A stretch of DNA of 64,000 nucleotides. It comes from Amycolatopsis sp. QT-25 (lineage in GTDB: Bacteria; Actinomycetota; Actinomycetes; Mycobacteriales; Pseudonocardiaceae). Below the pieces are notes generated by a model. The model made no database searches, had not been told where the DNA came from, and worked only from the letters and a program-made list of their open reading frames with translations. Both the position numbers and the translations under genes were made by a program. The DNA is taken from NCBI RefSeq assembly GCF_029369745.1, contig NZ_CP120210.1:4774001-4838000 (forward strand), read 5' to 3'. Positions 43,375 to 50,669 of the stretch are shown one piece after another. Position 1 is the first letter of the stretch; each line of letters starts with the position of its first letter.

Positions 43375-43659
43375 TCAGCGTCTCCGGGTGGGAGTGCGGT
43401 GCGGGGCTGTCGGCCGCTTCGCGGTCGTCGTGGTGCGACGAGTCGTGGTCCGCGTCGTCTCGGGCGTCGGCTGGGCCGTGGTGGTCACCGGGGTTTCCGG
43501 CGGTGACGACGGCAAGGTCTTCACGGGGCCTGTCGCCACCGTCTTCGGGATCTTCGGGCTTGTCGCGGGCACCACTTGGCCAGTCCCCGATCCGCCTCCG
43601 GCGCACGCGCCGAGCACCATGCCCGCGCCCACGACCAGGCCACACCACCACACCCGCAT
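43375..43659 (-). CDS. Small Thr/Pro-rich lipoprotein
   Basis: A 94-residue protein with a lipoprotein signal (WWCGLVVGAGMVLGAC; the lipobox is LGAC, Cys at residue 19). A Gly/Ser linker and a Thr/Pro/Arg-rich low-complexity tail follow (TTTAQPTPETTRTTTRR). It should be anchored on the outer side of the membrane and extend into the wall. There is no recognisable domain. The start is ATG 43659; the longer frame upstream is unlikely. Confidence 0.5.
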   Translation of the reverse strand: MRVWWCGLVVGAGMVLGACAGGGSGTGQVVPATSPKIPKTVATGPVKTLPSSPPETPVTTTAQPTPETTRTTTRRTTTTAKRPTAPHRTPTRRR

Positions 43660-43751
43660 GGCTCGGACCCTAACAGCCGTCACCGACGGATCGATCTTCC
43701 TCACGACGGAAAGAAAAGCGATGTCCCGGCGGCCTTCCCAAGGAGCCGAAG

Positions 43752-43826
43752 GGCGAACGTGTCGCGCCCGGACGCGGGAGCGTGCCTTCCCACGATCCGG
43801 CTCAGGACCGGCGTTCGTGGATTCCG
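43752..43826. repeat. Copy of dispersed intergenic repeat
   Basis: GGCGAACGTGTCGCGCCCGG, then CTTCCCACGATCCGGCTCAG and CGTGGATTCC align with 36622-36697 over about 75 bases with frequent small differences. It lies in non-coding DNA upstream of the small lipoprotein gene. Confidence 0.5.
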
Positions 43827-43946
43827 AGCCGATGGCTTCCTTCACCACATCGAACACAGCGAAAGTCGAGTTTCAACTGGTGCAGTGAAAAGATTAAGAC
43901 TGTTTGTGCAGGTCAGAGGCTGCAGAAGCGCAACGAGGTATGGCGC

Positions 43947-43970
43947 GTGCATGCCACAGGAGGCATGCAC
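43947..43970 (-). terminator. Terminator hairpin of toxin-immunity pair
   Basis: GTGCATGCC-acagga-GGCATGCAC is a perfect nine-base stem, three bases after the immunity gene stop (43974, minus strand). Confidence 0.7.
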
Positions 43971-43973
43971 TCG

Positions 43974-44390
43974 TCAGAAGTCGTCCGCTTGCCAGTCGAT
44001 GCCGTCCGGCCGCTCGCCGCCCGTGGACAGGAACTGGTGAGCGGCCTTCCTGACCTCGGAAATCGGCAGTTCGGCGTCCTCCGGGAACTCGGTGTCCGAG
44101 CCCATGTAGTAGTAGATCGTTTCGGCGTCGTCCGACTTGGCGCCGCGCGAGTAGTACGCATCGACTGAGGGATCGGTGGCACCGGAGCAGTAGAGAACAC
44201 CCCGTCCGCGGGCACCGTCCAGCCCGACGTTGAGCACGGCGCGCCCTGGGTCGCCAGCCACGGTCAGCTCAACGAGGTTGGGGCGCCGCGTTGCTGCTAG
44301 GACGTCAAGAACCGCGTCTAGATCTGCGGCGGTCTCGACCTGCGTAGGTCCGGGTGCTTCACGATCGAACCAGGCCACTAGTGCCACCAC
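43974..44390 (-). CDS. Imm1-family immunity protein
   Basis: A 138-residue acidic protein. The pattern (VALVAWFDREAPGPTQVETA at the start, RGVLYCSGATDPSVDAYYSR in the middle, and YYYMGSDTEFPEDAELPIS near the end) matches Imm1, the immunity family commonly paired with deaminase and nuclease toxins of polymorphic systems. Its start overlaps the 3' end of the deaminase toxin by 13 bases, so they are coupled. It is intact although the toxin frame is broken. The expected role is direct inhibition of the deaminase in the cytoplasm. Confidence 0.8.
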   Translation of the reverse strand: MVALVAWFDREAPGPTQVETAADLDAVLDVLAATRRPNLVELTVAGDPGRAVLNVGLDGARGRGVLYCSGATDPSVDAYYSRGAKSDDAETIYYYMGSDTEFPEDAELPISEVRKAAHQFLSTGGERPDGIDWQADDF

Positions 44391-45186
44391 GGGCGGGCTC
44401 CTCCCTCATAACGCTTGACATATGGCGTGCCGTCCGGCTCGACACCATGGACCGTGAGCGCGGACCCGTCCGGCAGCAAGATGGGGACCAGGGTGTCACA
44501 GCTCAAGAGGCCTTCGCACGGGACATTATTGATCACCACCGTCGCCTCGGTGATGCCCTCGTGAGCCATCCTCGCGGCGAGCTTCATCTCGACGTCCGAC
44601 GTCCTCAACGGCTTCCGCGGAATCCCCTTTTCCTGAAGTTGCTTCATGGCGAGGGAAGCGTCCTCGTCGCGCCCGCTGATCGTCTCGCGCACCGTGCCAT
44701 CCGGGCCAACCCACCGCCCATGAGTCTTGCGGCCGCGATCATCGGGCTCAATGGGGTCGGGGAGCTGCCGTCTCAACCGCTCGACGTTCTCGTTTGTCAA
44801 GCGCCCCGGCGAGCCTGCTTTCCGTCTATGAGTTGCGGGCTGCGCCCCCGCGGAAGGAGACGGCGGGTTGGACCTAGGCCTGTTCATCTCTGCGATGTAG
44901 CCCTGAACGCTGGCAACCTGCTGTTCAAGGTGCCGGACCATGGTGCGAATCTGTGACTCAATCTCGACGTAATCCTAGGCAATTCAGAGATAGCTGAACC
45001 ATCGGTGACCTGCCTCAGCTCAACTGCTATCTCAGCGTGCGTCTCAGCCGTCGCGGCCAGCGCGGTCACTGCCTGCTTGGTGGTCTCGACTGCTTTTCCG
45101 AGGGTGCCGAGATACTGAGCGAGAGCGCTTAGCTCACTGCCCATGCGACCACTCCGCCCCTTGTTCGCGATCAACTCGTCCGACAA
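44378..45186 (-). pseudogene. SCP1.201/DddA-like deaminase toxin, frameshifted
   Basis: Two frames together make one toxin. Residues 1-72 of the first frame (ATG 45186, helical: LSALAQYLGTLGKAVETTKQ, then VELRQVTDGSAISELP) look like a WXG/coiled N-terminal helper domain. The pattern continues (DYVEIESQIRTMVRHLEQQ) only in the frame opened after a TAG near 44973. The C-terminal 110 residues have the SCP1.201-like deaminase pattern: HGRWVGPDGTV, SDVEMKLAARMAHEGI, ATVVINNVPCEGLLSCDTL and LLPDGSALTVHG. The Cys pair and Glu of the zinc site are present; the first ligand is Asp (DVE) where DddA has His. A one-base indel separates the halves. Confidence 0.65.
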
Positions 45187-45315
45187 GGTTGCGCGATCCG
45201 GTATCGCCCGGATCGTGACTATGGGCCATACGTGACGGTAGCTCTTTGTAAGGCGTCAAGCACACCATGTTGCAGACGCCTCTCGGCCTGAGAGCCTGTT
45301 CAGCTAGGATGAGTC

Positions 45316-46252
45316 CTATCCTTTCGCGGTGAGGGCCGCCCCCTTCGGATCGCCGAGCCGGGCCACGATCAGCGCGAGTTTCCGATCGCTGATGATCGGC
45401 TACCAGACTCCCTTGCCGACGATCTTTTTGCGGAACACCCGCAACCCGGCGATCACGGGGCCGAGCGCGATGTTGCCGACCTTGGACACATTCCACTCCC
45501 GAGCAAGGAATGCACCCACTGTTCCCGGTTCAGCTGCTGCGCGACCTGCGACGGAGTGTCTTCCCGCATTCGCACCAGCGCCTCATACGCCGCCTCTTGC
45601 TGCTCGGTGGATAGCACGTCGATGAACTTCGCCCAGCCGGGCTCGTCCTTCGACAGGCGCTGCAACTTCTTCACGTGATCCGTACGCCACGCATGACCGT
45701 GAGCGCACGGCACACCCGCCTCGATCAGCTCCCGCACCAGCACGGACGCGTTCGGTTCCTCGATCAGCCGATCCACGATCGCCTCCACGAACGGCACCGT
45801 CTCCGGATCCACCTCGCGATACGCCTCACCCGTCCGCTGGTCATAGACGATCTGGTAGCCATAGCCCAGCGGACCAGCCCACAGCCCTTCCAGCGCGCGA
45901 GCCTCGACACCTCGGCGTCCGCCTGCGGATCTTCTCCGACTCCCGCTCTGCGTCCACGGCGTCCTCGGCGGTGTCGATCCGGTCGTCCGGATCGTTCATG
46001 TCATAGGCCCAGTAGCCGCCGACCTTCTCCAGGATCTCCCGCAGCCGGGCGAATATCGACAGATTGCGCTGAGCCCGCGAGTTCTCCCACGTCCACAGCA
46101 GGTTCGCCCGCCCCGTCGACAGCAGGCGCAATGCCTCGGTGCAATCCTGCCGCTCCTCGGTCGCGTACCGCGATGCCGACAGGTTGTGGTCCAGCAGGAC
46201 CGCCACGACAGTGATGCTGGACCCGCGTTTCCGCAGGTCCAGCACCTTGATC
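45316..46252 (-). pseudogene. Large serine recombinase, broken
   Basis: Minus-strand fragments in several frames make up a serine recombinase. The resolvase-domain part is DHNLSASRYATEERQDCTEA, then LLWTWENSRAQRNLSIFARL (about 45960-46245). The recombinase-domain part includes ETVPFVEAIVDRLIEEPNAS (45453-45812). The zinc-ribbon side has VIAGLRVFRKKIVGKGVW, then an in-frame TAG, PIISDRKLALIVARLGDPKG and a stop at 45316. At least three frame breaks or stops are present, so it cannot be active. It probably came in with a mobile element carrying the adjacent toxin and immunity genes. Confidence 0.7.
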
Positions 46253-46396
46253 TACTTGGGTGTCGTTCATGAGTTCGGGAACCTGAGTTGAAAGGCCGCC
46301 AAGGGAGCCATCACCCCACCGGTACACCCCGAACCCCCCGATATCTCGGGCCAGGCACGCCACCCGATTCAGTGGTGTGGCCGCCGGGACAACGGT

Positions 46397-47401
46397 CTAT
46401 CCGTCGAGTACCCCGGTACCGAGGAAGTCGGGAACGTGCGTGCCCAGGCCGCTTTCGCGGGCACGCCGGTGGACGAGATCCGCGAGGGCGAGGTCCAGCG
46501 CGCCGAGGCCGAAGGGCGAGAAGACGGTGAGGGTGTCCGGGTTTCGCCGGTAGCGATCGCCGTCGAGGAGGAGTTCGCCGAGCGAGTGGGCGATGAAGTC
46601 GCGATTGCCCGCCCGCTGCTCCGCGAGATGCAGTGACGTGGCGGCCCGGCAGACGTGGTCGGCGTCATCGACGACGTTGGTGCTCGCCAGGATCGTCTCC
46701 GGGGTGAGGTCGCGCAGCGACAAGTGCAGGATCAACGATCCCGGCCGACAGCGCGAGACGTCCAGATGCGGGACCGTGGCGCTGGTCGCCAGGCACACCA
46801 GCGGGTGTGCGGCGAGGGCGTCCTCGACTCCGGTGGCGACGTCGACCTTCATCTCCGGCCAGCGGGTGGTGCACCGGTCCGCGAAAGCGCTCGCCCGCGC
46901 GGGGTCGAGGTCGAACAAGGTGACCGAATCCAGCCCGGCGTACAGGGCACGCAGGAAGGTCAAGACCTCGAAGTTGATCACGCCGCAGCCGATGAGGGAC
47001 ACCCCGGCGCCGGTCGCGCCGAGGGTGGCGGCGGCGACCGCCGCGCTCGCCGCGGTGCGCCGCGCCGAAATGGTCGCGCCTTCGAGGAACACCTCGGGAT
47101 GGCCGGTCCGCATCGAATTGAGGATGATCGCCGCGGACGCCCGGTCCAGCCCGGATCGGACGTTGCCGGGGAACGACGACACCCACTTGACGCCGGCGAC
47201 CGGCGCCTCGGGCGTGTCCAGGTACGCGGGCAGCGCGATGATCCGGTTGCGCTCGTCGCCGGGGAACCGCAGGAACACCGAATGCGGAACGGCGGACCGG
47301 CCCTGGGTGTGCAGGACATAAGCCGCGCGCACGGCCGCCAGCACTTCTTGCTCCGCACCGTCGAGAACGCGCCGGACATCGCCTTGGGACAGGATCAGCA
47401 T
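46397..47401 (-). CDS. SbnB-like 2,3-diaminopropionate biosynthesis enzyme
   Basis: A 334-residue member of the ornithine cyclodeaminase/mu-crystallin family, closest to SbnB. SbnB oxidises N-(1-amino-1-carboxy-2-ethyl)-glutamate to L-2,3-diaminopropionate and 2-oxoglutarate with NAD. Typical blocks are PHSVFLRFPGDERNRIIALP, VAGVKWVSSFPGN, ATISARRTAASAA and the dinucleotide loop LIGCGVINFEVL. ATG 47401 starts the domain exactly; the longer frame is not credible. It is the last gene of a five-gene minus-strand operon headed by the carbamoyltransferase, 77 bases after the first LanB-like gene. Viomycin-type pathways use the same enzyme type. Confidence 0.85.
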   Translation of the reverse strand: MLILSQGDVRRVLDGAEQEVLAAVRAAYVLHTQGRSAVPHSVFLRFPGDERNRIIALPAYLDTPEAPVAGVKWVSSFPGNVRSGLDRASAAIILNSMRTGHPEVFLEGATISARRTAASAAVAAATLGATGAGVSLIGCGVINFEVLTFLRALYAGLDSVTLFDLDPARASAFADRCTTRWPEMKVDVATGVEDALAAHPLVCLATSATVPHLDVSRCRPGSLILHLSLRDLTPETILASTNVVDDADHVCRAATSLHLAEQRAGNRDFIAHSLGELLLDGDRYRRNPDTLTVFSPFGLGALDLALADLVHRRARESGLGTHVPDFLGTGVLDG

Positions 47402-47478
47402 GTTCTCAGCCTGACGCGCCGTGGCCGGCTTTCGCAGGGAAGAAAGCGCAGAGAATCGACCGGGGATTCTCCCGGTGG

Positions 47479-49722
47479 TCAACGGTGCACGGCGACGAAT
47501 CGCAGTTCTGCGGTGTACCGGTTTCCTTTGTCGTCGGTCAGCCACGCTTGCTCGGGCGAGGGCAGCATTTCCGTGATCGACAAGCGGCCGGCCGGGTCCT
47601 GCCGCACCAGCCGTCGGACCGCTTTGGCGAAAACACCCACATAGACCGGAGCGTCGAAATCGACGTAGAACGGACGAGGCTCTCCCGGCGAGACCACGAA
47701 GACGAATCTCGGCAGCCCGAGGCTTTCCCGCCACCTGCGAGCCAGCACGAATCGCCGGGCCTCCGACTTCTCCGACACGAAACCCAGTGATTCCGCCGGA
47801 ACCGACCACGACTCCCGTGCCACCACCAGCTTGTCCACCGTCACCCGAGGGGAATGGTCTGCTTCGGGCATGATCCGGAACAGGTCCATCGCCAGCGTGG
47901 TCAGCACGTGACCGAACGCGTCGAGCGCGTCGAACTCCGCGCCGTCGGGCAATACGGCCATCAGCCGGTCCCCTCGCGCTTCCACCAGGACCTCGGCGCT
48001 CGACACGGCCCGCTTCCGCTCCGGGTCGACGGTATGGTCCACCAAGGCCACGTAGTAGTCCTCCGGCCGGTCCAGCGAATAGCGGATCCGGGCGGAGAGC
48101 CGGGACCTGTGTTCCTTGGGCAGCATCGGCAGCAAACGCGGACCGGGGAAGTCGGCCGCGGTTTCGTCGAGCAGCTCACCGCGCGCCGGATGCTGGTGGA
48201 CGAACAGCGAAGCACCGAGGGTGTTCGACGCGACGTGCAGTTCGCCGAGCACCCACTCGGTAGCGGCACCGGGAACGACGAAGACGTCGGGACTGAGGTA
48301 GCGGGCCATGTCCCAGCCGGGGACCGGATCGCCGAACTCGTCCCGCACCCGGTCCGCTATGTCCACAAAGGACTTCCGGACGCGCCGGGCGCCATCGGGG
48401 ACGTCGAGGACGCGTGCCCACCGGGTGGCCAGCTCCCGACGGAGCGCCGCGGCCTCGGTCACCGCCGTACCGTGCAGGATCGGCATGCACGCGAACCAGA
48501 ACGCGGCCAGGTCGACGGGCCCGGCCGCCGCGAGACCGGTGTGGACCTTCCGCGCGTGACCCAGCACCGTGTCGGCGAGCCGCGCGGTCAACCAGGTCGC
48601 GCTGGTCAGCAGCAGGTCGATCGGCTTGAGCTCGGCCAGCAGATCCGTGCCGAGCCGCGTTCGCGCCGCCCGGACACAGTCGGAATAGACCAGGCCGCGG
48701 CACGGGGCGGTGTTCGTGCCCTTGACGCGAGTGGCGGCCGAACCGGTCGTCGCCGTGAAGTCGCTCTCCAGCGCGGCGAGTTCGACGGGCAGCTCCGCGG
48801 CGGTCGCCGTCCGGACCCGGTCACGGCCGCGTTCCAGTGCGTCCAGCCGGGTGAGCCACTGCTCACGGAGGCGGATATCGCCGACGGACGCCAGCCAGCT
48901 CCGCAGGTACCGCTCGGGGTACGCGCTCGCCGGGACGTCCAGCCGCCAGACGAGGACCTTGAGCCGCACCAGCTCCGTCACGGCGGCGGCCACGTCGATC
49001 GCCGGACCCAGTTCGTGCTGGATCGCCCGCGCCGAGCGGACTCCGTCGCACAGTTCGAGAACGGGACGGAGTTCCGCGGGAATCACCTGGGGGGATCGGC
49101 CCGGCAGACGAACCAGTTCGCCGGTCACCCGCACGAAGGGCACCCGGCGTGGCGCCATCCAGATCCGGGAGCGCGGATCGGCACTGATCGCGCGGGCCAC
49201 CACGTCGACCGCCCAGCCGGCGAAGTAGACGTTCGACGTCGTGATCAGCGCGGAACCGGGCTCGACCTCGACTCCGCTCGCCGCTTCGTCCCAGCGGCCC
49301 CAGCCCACCGGTCCGAAGAAACCGATCGTGTCGTTCTTCACGCAGAACCGCTGCCAGTACTGCGCCACCAGTTCCTCCCGCTGGCGAGGCTTGCTGGTCC
49401 GGCCCGCCACCGACGGCTCCCACGCGAGGAAGGACTCCACACCGGTTCGCCAGATGGTGGAGTTCTGCCATTCGACGGCGGCCCGGAATCCGGGCGAGGA
49501 CGCGATCGCCTGGAGCTCGACGGCCGTTTCCACGGCCGTGGTCGCGAACTGCTTCTCGAACACGTCCCACGCCGGACCGGACAACCGCACGTCCGCGCCG
49601 AGCCGGTCCGCGGCCGCCGCCAGTCCTCGCTCCGCGAGCCTCAGCACGCCTGCCGCGGGGAATCCCGCGCCACGCACCGCGAACTGGTCCCACAGCCGCC
49701 ACTTCCCGCTCAACCAGACCAT
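47479..49722 (-). CDS. LanB/PEARL-like protein (lantibiotic dehydratase N-domain), copy 1
   Basis: A 747-residue protein of the lantibiotic-dehydratase N-terminal (glutamyl-tRNA-using) class. Landmarks are QRFCVKNDTIGFFGPVGWGR (residues 125-144), KGTNTAPCRGLVYSDCVR near 385, and the C-terminal blocks SPRVTVDKLVVARESWSVP and RPFYVDFDAPVYV. Full LanB enzymes have about 1000 residues with a separate elimination domain; that domain is absent here, as in PEARL enzymes that add amino acids from aminoacyl-tRNA to peptides. GAGGAG lies upstream of ATG 49722. Its paralogue lies two genes upstream, with very similar C-terminal third. Family certain; reaction unknown. Confidence 0.8.
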   Translation of the reverse strand: MVWLSGKWRLWDQFAVRGAGFPAAGVLRLAERGLAAAADRLGADVRLSGPAWDVFEKQFATTAVETAVELQAIASSPGFRAAVEWQNSTIWRTGVESFLAWEPSVAGRTSKPRQREELVAQYWQRFCVKNDTIGFFGPVGWGRWDEAASGVEVEPGSALITTSNVYFAGWAVDVVARAISADPRSRIWMAPRRVPFVRVTGELVRLPGRSPQVIPAELRPVLELCDGVRSARAIQHELGPAIDVAAAVTELVRLKVLVWRLDVPASAYPERYLRSWLASVGDIRLREQWLTRLDALERGRDRVRTATAAELPVELAALESDFTATTGSAATRVKGTNTAPCRGLVYSDCVRAARTRLGTDLLAELKPIDLLLTSATWLTARLADTVLGHARKVHTGLAAAGPVDLAAFWFACMPILHGTAVTEAAALRRELATRWARVLDVPDGARRVRKSFVDIADRVRDEFGDPVPGWDMARYLSPDVFVVPGAATEWVLGELHVASNTLGASLFVHQHPARGELLDETAADFPGPRLLPMLPKEHRSRLSARIRYSLDRPEDYYVALVDHTVDPERKRAVSSAEVLVEARGDRLMAVLPDGAEFDALDAFGHVLTTLAMDLFRIMPEADHSPRVTVDKLVVARESWSVPAESLGFVSEKSEARRFVLARRWRESLGLPRFVFVVSPGEPRPFYVDFDAPVYVGVFAKAVRRLVRQDPAGRLSITEMLPSPEQAWLTDDKGNRYTAELRFVAVHR

Positions 49723-49742
49723 GTCCGCAACGCTCCTCGGGG

Positions 49743-50669
49743 CTATCGGATGTCGGCACGGCAGCGCCGCGGGGTGTTCCCACCGGACACGATGGCGACG
49801 GCGCGGCCGGTGAACCGCCTCCGCAAGGCACCGGCGAGGGCGACGCTCCCGCTCGGTTCGGCCTCGACCCCGTCGCGACGCAGCAGCGCCATCGCCGCCA
49901 GGATCTCTTCGTCGGTGACTTCGATCAGCTCGTCGACCCGGCGTCGGATGATCGGGAACGGGATCTCGCCCGGCCGCTGCCCGCGCAGCCCGTCGGCCAC
50001 GGTGCGGGACGGCGGCAGCTCGACCGGGCAGCCGGCCGCCAGCGAGCGGGCGTAGCGCCGGGCCGTCGCCGGCTCGACGCCGACGATCCTCGGCGCTCCG
50101 CGCAGTCCCTCGGCGGCCAGGCACACGCCCGCCAGCAGCCCCCCGCCGCCGGTCGGCACGAAGATCACGTCGAGGTCCGGTACCGCGTCGAACACCTCCA
50201 GCCCGACCGTGCCCGCGCCGGCGACCACCGACCGGTGGTCCGAGGACGGCACGAACGCCGCGCCGGTACGGGCGGCGTGCTCGCGCGCGAACCGGTCCCG
50301 TTGGGCCACCCCTCCCGGCACCTCGATCACCCGCGCGCCGAGCCTGCCGATGATGGCCGTCTTGTCGGCGGCCGCGCCATCGGCGACGACGACCGTCACC
50401 TCGACGCCCAGCTCCGCGCCCAGCCGTGCGACGGCGATCCCGTGATTGCCCGACGAGCCGGTCACCACGCGGGCGGTGGCGAGATCGAGCATCGCGTTCG
50501 CGGCGCCGCGGGTCTTGAACGAGCCGCCGTGCTGCAGATGTTCGGCTTTGAGCAGGATTCCCGGCAGGCCGTCCGGCACCAGCAGCGGTGTGTGCCGGAT
50601 CCGGCCCGCGGTCCGCCGTGCCGCCGTCAGCACGTCCGCCGCGCCGAGCCGGGGTGCTTCGACGGTCAT
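49743..50669 (-). CDS. PLP-dependent fold-type-II enzyme, Ser/Thr dehydratase-like
   Basis: A 308-residue tryptophan-synthase-beta-fold enzyme. The PLP lysine is in GGSFKTRGAANAM (near residue 58), the substrate loop in SSGNHGIAVARLG, and the phosphate-binding glycine run in PTGGGGLLAG. The lysine context (SFKTRGA) is that of threonine/serine ammonia-lyases, not SbnA/cysteine synthase (usually S-x-KDR). Yet the SbnB-like gene in the same operon needs an SbnA-type partner to condense phosphoserine and glutamate. It may fill that role or make an alpha-keto or dehydro precursor. The ATG overlaps the second LanB stop. Confidence 0.8.
   Translation of the reverse strand: MTVEAPRLGAADVLTAARRTAGRIRHTPLLVPDGLPGILLKAEHLQHGGSFKTRGAANAMLDLATARVVTGSSGNHGIAVARLGAELGVEVTVVVADGAAADKTAIIGRLGARVIEVPGGVAQRDRFAREHAARTGAAFVPSSDHRSVVAGAGTVGLEVFDAVPDLDVIFVPTGGGGLLAGVCLAAEGLRGAPRIVGVEPATARRYARSLAAGCPVELPPSRTVADGLRGQRPGEIPFPIIRRRVDELIEVTDEEILAAMALLRRDGVEAEPSGSVALAGALRRRFTGRAVAIVSGGNTPRRCRADIR

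Noticed and set aside
43211..43651. 146-codon minus-strand frame overlapping the small lipoprotein
   Set aside because: The alternative frame has a lipobox and signal peptide; this one is His/Asp/Arg-rich noise.
47854..50055. Long + strand frames opposite the LanB-like genes (also 51230-53047)
   Set aside because: Mirror frames of the coding strand; no recognisable protein features.
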